Assembly (NCBI GenBank): GCA_002070215.1
Contig: MWCV01000010.1
Span: 1-64,000, forward strand
Length of the DNA: 64,000 nt
Direction: 5' to 3'
DNA from: Chloroflexi bacterium ADurb.Bin180
GTDB lineage: Bacteria > Chloroflexota > Anaerolineae > UBA2200
Below, piece after piece: positions 63,067-64,000 of this stretch (positions are counted from its first letter, which is position 1; the number at the start of each line of letters is the position of its first letter). The notes under the pieces are model-generated. The model searched no databases. It was not told the DNA's origin and was given only the letters and a program-made list of their open reading frames with translations. The translations under genes and the position numbers were made by a program.

Positions 63067-64000
63067 CTATGGAGCGCAGTCGCCGTGTCCGCCAAAGTTG
63101 AGCGAAAGCAGCGAAAAGTCGTTGATGTTGACGTAGCCATCCTGGTTAAAGTCGGCGGCAGCGTTGTAGCTCGGGAAGAACCCCGCGGACAGCAGGGAAA
63201 AGTCAACGATGGTCACATAGTCATCGTTGTTCCCATCGCCCTCGCGCAGGGTGCCAAAATCGACATTGTTCGTGCCGCTCGCCAGGACGATGCCGGTGCG
63301 CTTGTTCGACAAAGCGTGACTGTTCTTGACACAGATGTCGTAGGTGCCGGGAACGATTCCGGGCACGGTAAAGTTACCTGAAGCGTCTGTCGTGGCTGAG
63401 TATGAGCTTCCTCCCACCTTGACCGTCAGGGCCACCACCCACTGGGCATTCGGCGGCGCTGGCCGGCCCTGGAGGCTGACCTTACCGGCCAGCGTGGCCA
63501 CAACCGGCGTGACGGTGGGCGTGACTGTCGGCGGCTGGGAGCCGCCCTTGGTCACTTCAACAAAGCTGATCCACTCGTTGCCGTCGTTAGAGCAGTAGAT
63601 GGAAAAGTCGGTGCCTCCCGGCTGGCCGTTGGCAAAGCGGGCGTCGGTGATATAGAACACCGCCTTCTTCCACAGCCCCGAGTTGTCTTTCTGCACCCAG
63701 GGGTTGGCCGACCCGGCGGGGGTCGCGGCCTTGTCGAGGTTGCCAATGGCGTCGTAGCGCAGCTCCCAGCGGTCAGTGCCAGTAGAGTAGTAGGTGACGC
63801 TGATAGTGACCGTGCTGAAGCTGCCGTGGTAGAGATAGTTGTTGTCGATGTCGAAACGCATGCGGTTGTTGCCACTTGCCTGATCGGTTCGGCGGCAGAA
63901 CCGGCCTACCGCCGGAGAGCCGGTCCAGACTACTCTCATGGTCTGGTAGAGCGTGTCATCGTTGGTGCCGATGATATCGCTCGTGCTCTGGTACGTGCTG
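63067..64000 (-). CDS. Dockerin-bearing secreted protein, 5' end outside the window
   Basis: The reading frame is open to the window edge, so at least 310 residues are the C-terminal part of a larger protein; the Met at 63939 is internal. The visible part starts in a beta domain (TMRVVW, RFCRRTDQASGNNRMRFDI, FSIYCSNDGNEW). A short Pro-Thr-Val linker and a carboxypeptidase-regulatory-like domain follow (GKVSLQGRP, GNFTVPGIVPGTYDICV). It ends in a type I dockerin with two calcium loops, GDGNNDDYVTIVDFSLL and ADFNQDGYVNINDFSLL. The catalytic part, if any, lies upstream of the window. First seen gene of the operon. Confidence 0.88.
   Translation of the reverse strand, partial: STYQSTSDIIGTNDDTLYQTMRVVWTGSPAVGRFCRRTDQASGNNRMRFDIDNNYLYHGSFSTVTISVTYYSTGTDRWELRYDAIGNLDKAATPAGSANPWVQKDNSGLWKKAVFYITDARFANGQPGGTDFSIYCSNDGNEWISFVEVTKGGSQPPTVTPTVTPVVATLAGKVSLQGRPAPPNAQWVVALTVKVGGSSYSATTDASGNFTVPGIVPGTYDICVKNSHALSNKRTGIVLASGTNNVDFGTLREGDGNNDDYVTIVDFSLLSAGFFPSYNAAADFNQDGYVNINDFSLLSLNFGGHGDCAP

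Noticed and set aside
55037-64000. Cellulosome
   Set aside because: Cohesins and a dockerin are present, but no glycoside hydrolase, cellulose-binding module or SLH anchor is visible in the window.

Overview
The window is GC-rich, densely coded bacterial DNA, most likely from a Chloroflexota (Anaerolineae-like) genome. This rests on several things together: secreted proteins built on long Pro-Thr linkers, a T-box leader on thrS and a SAM-I riboswitch (Gram-positive-style RNA control), DUF951 and YerB-type DUF3048 proteins, an archaeal-type methionine adenosyltransferase, and no lipopolysaccharide-type genes. The phylum is an inference from gene content, not from a marker phylogeny.

Layout. 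1-11.3 kb is housekeeping: an esterase, rpsO-pnp-lepB on the minus strand, a TPR protein, ndk, rsfS, a Mut7-C protein, holA and a dipeptidase. 11.3-15.8 kb holds three lipoproteins: a DUF3048 protein, a phosphodiesterase-fold protein that has lost almost all catalytic residues, and an orphan sugar-type solute-binding protein whose mRNA looks leaderless. 16.1-26.1 kb has T-box-controlled thrS, a ComEA-like protein, a DUF362 protein, xthA, tRNA-Gly(CCC), nnr, DUF951, an MFS exporter and mnmE.

26.2-50.5 kb is an exopolysaccharide locus: glycosyltransferases, two Wzz-like proteins, a BY-kinase, rmlA, a radical SAM/B12 protein, rmlB, a GDP-sugar reductase, gmd, a phosphohexomutase, a GT39 enzyme with extra C-terminal modules, and an O-antigen-ligase-like protein. 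A complete S-adenosylmethionine cycle operon interrupts it (mtnA, MetE-core methionine synthase, PfkB kinase, archaeal-type MAT, ahcY), headed by a SAM-I riboswitch with a visible terminator and antiterminator.

50.5-55 kb is a partner-switching signalling module: STAS, HATPase anti-sigma type kinase, STAS, and a membrane GAF-GAF-GAF-PP2C phosphatase. No sigma factor is seen.

55-64 kb, minus strand, is the most unusual part: four large secreted proteins in one apparent operon. The first gene, cut by the window edge, ends in a dockerin. The next two carry three cohesin domains between them. All combine Pro-Thr linkers with DNRLRE, SdrD/B-like, malectin-like and other beta domains, and three carry a short hydrophobic motif of the form x-P-x-x-x-R after the last linker. 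This looks like a cohesin-dockerin surface assembly with no cellulase in view.

Most well-placed promoters have a TTGACA-like -35, a 17-base spacer and a TATAAT-like -10, so housekeeping sigma promoters can be read directly here.
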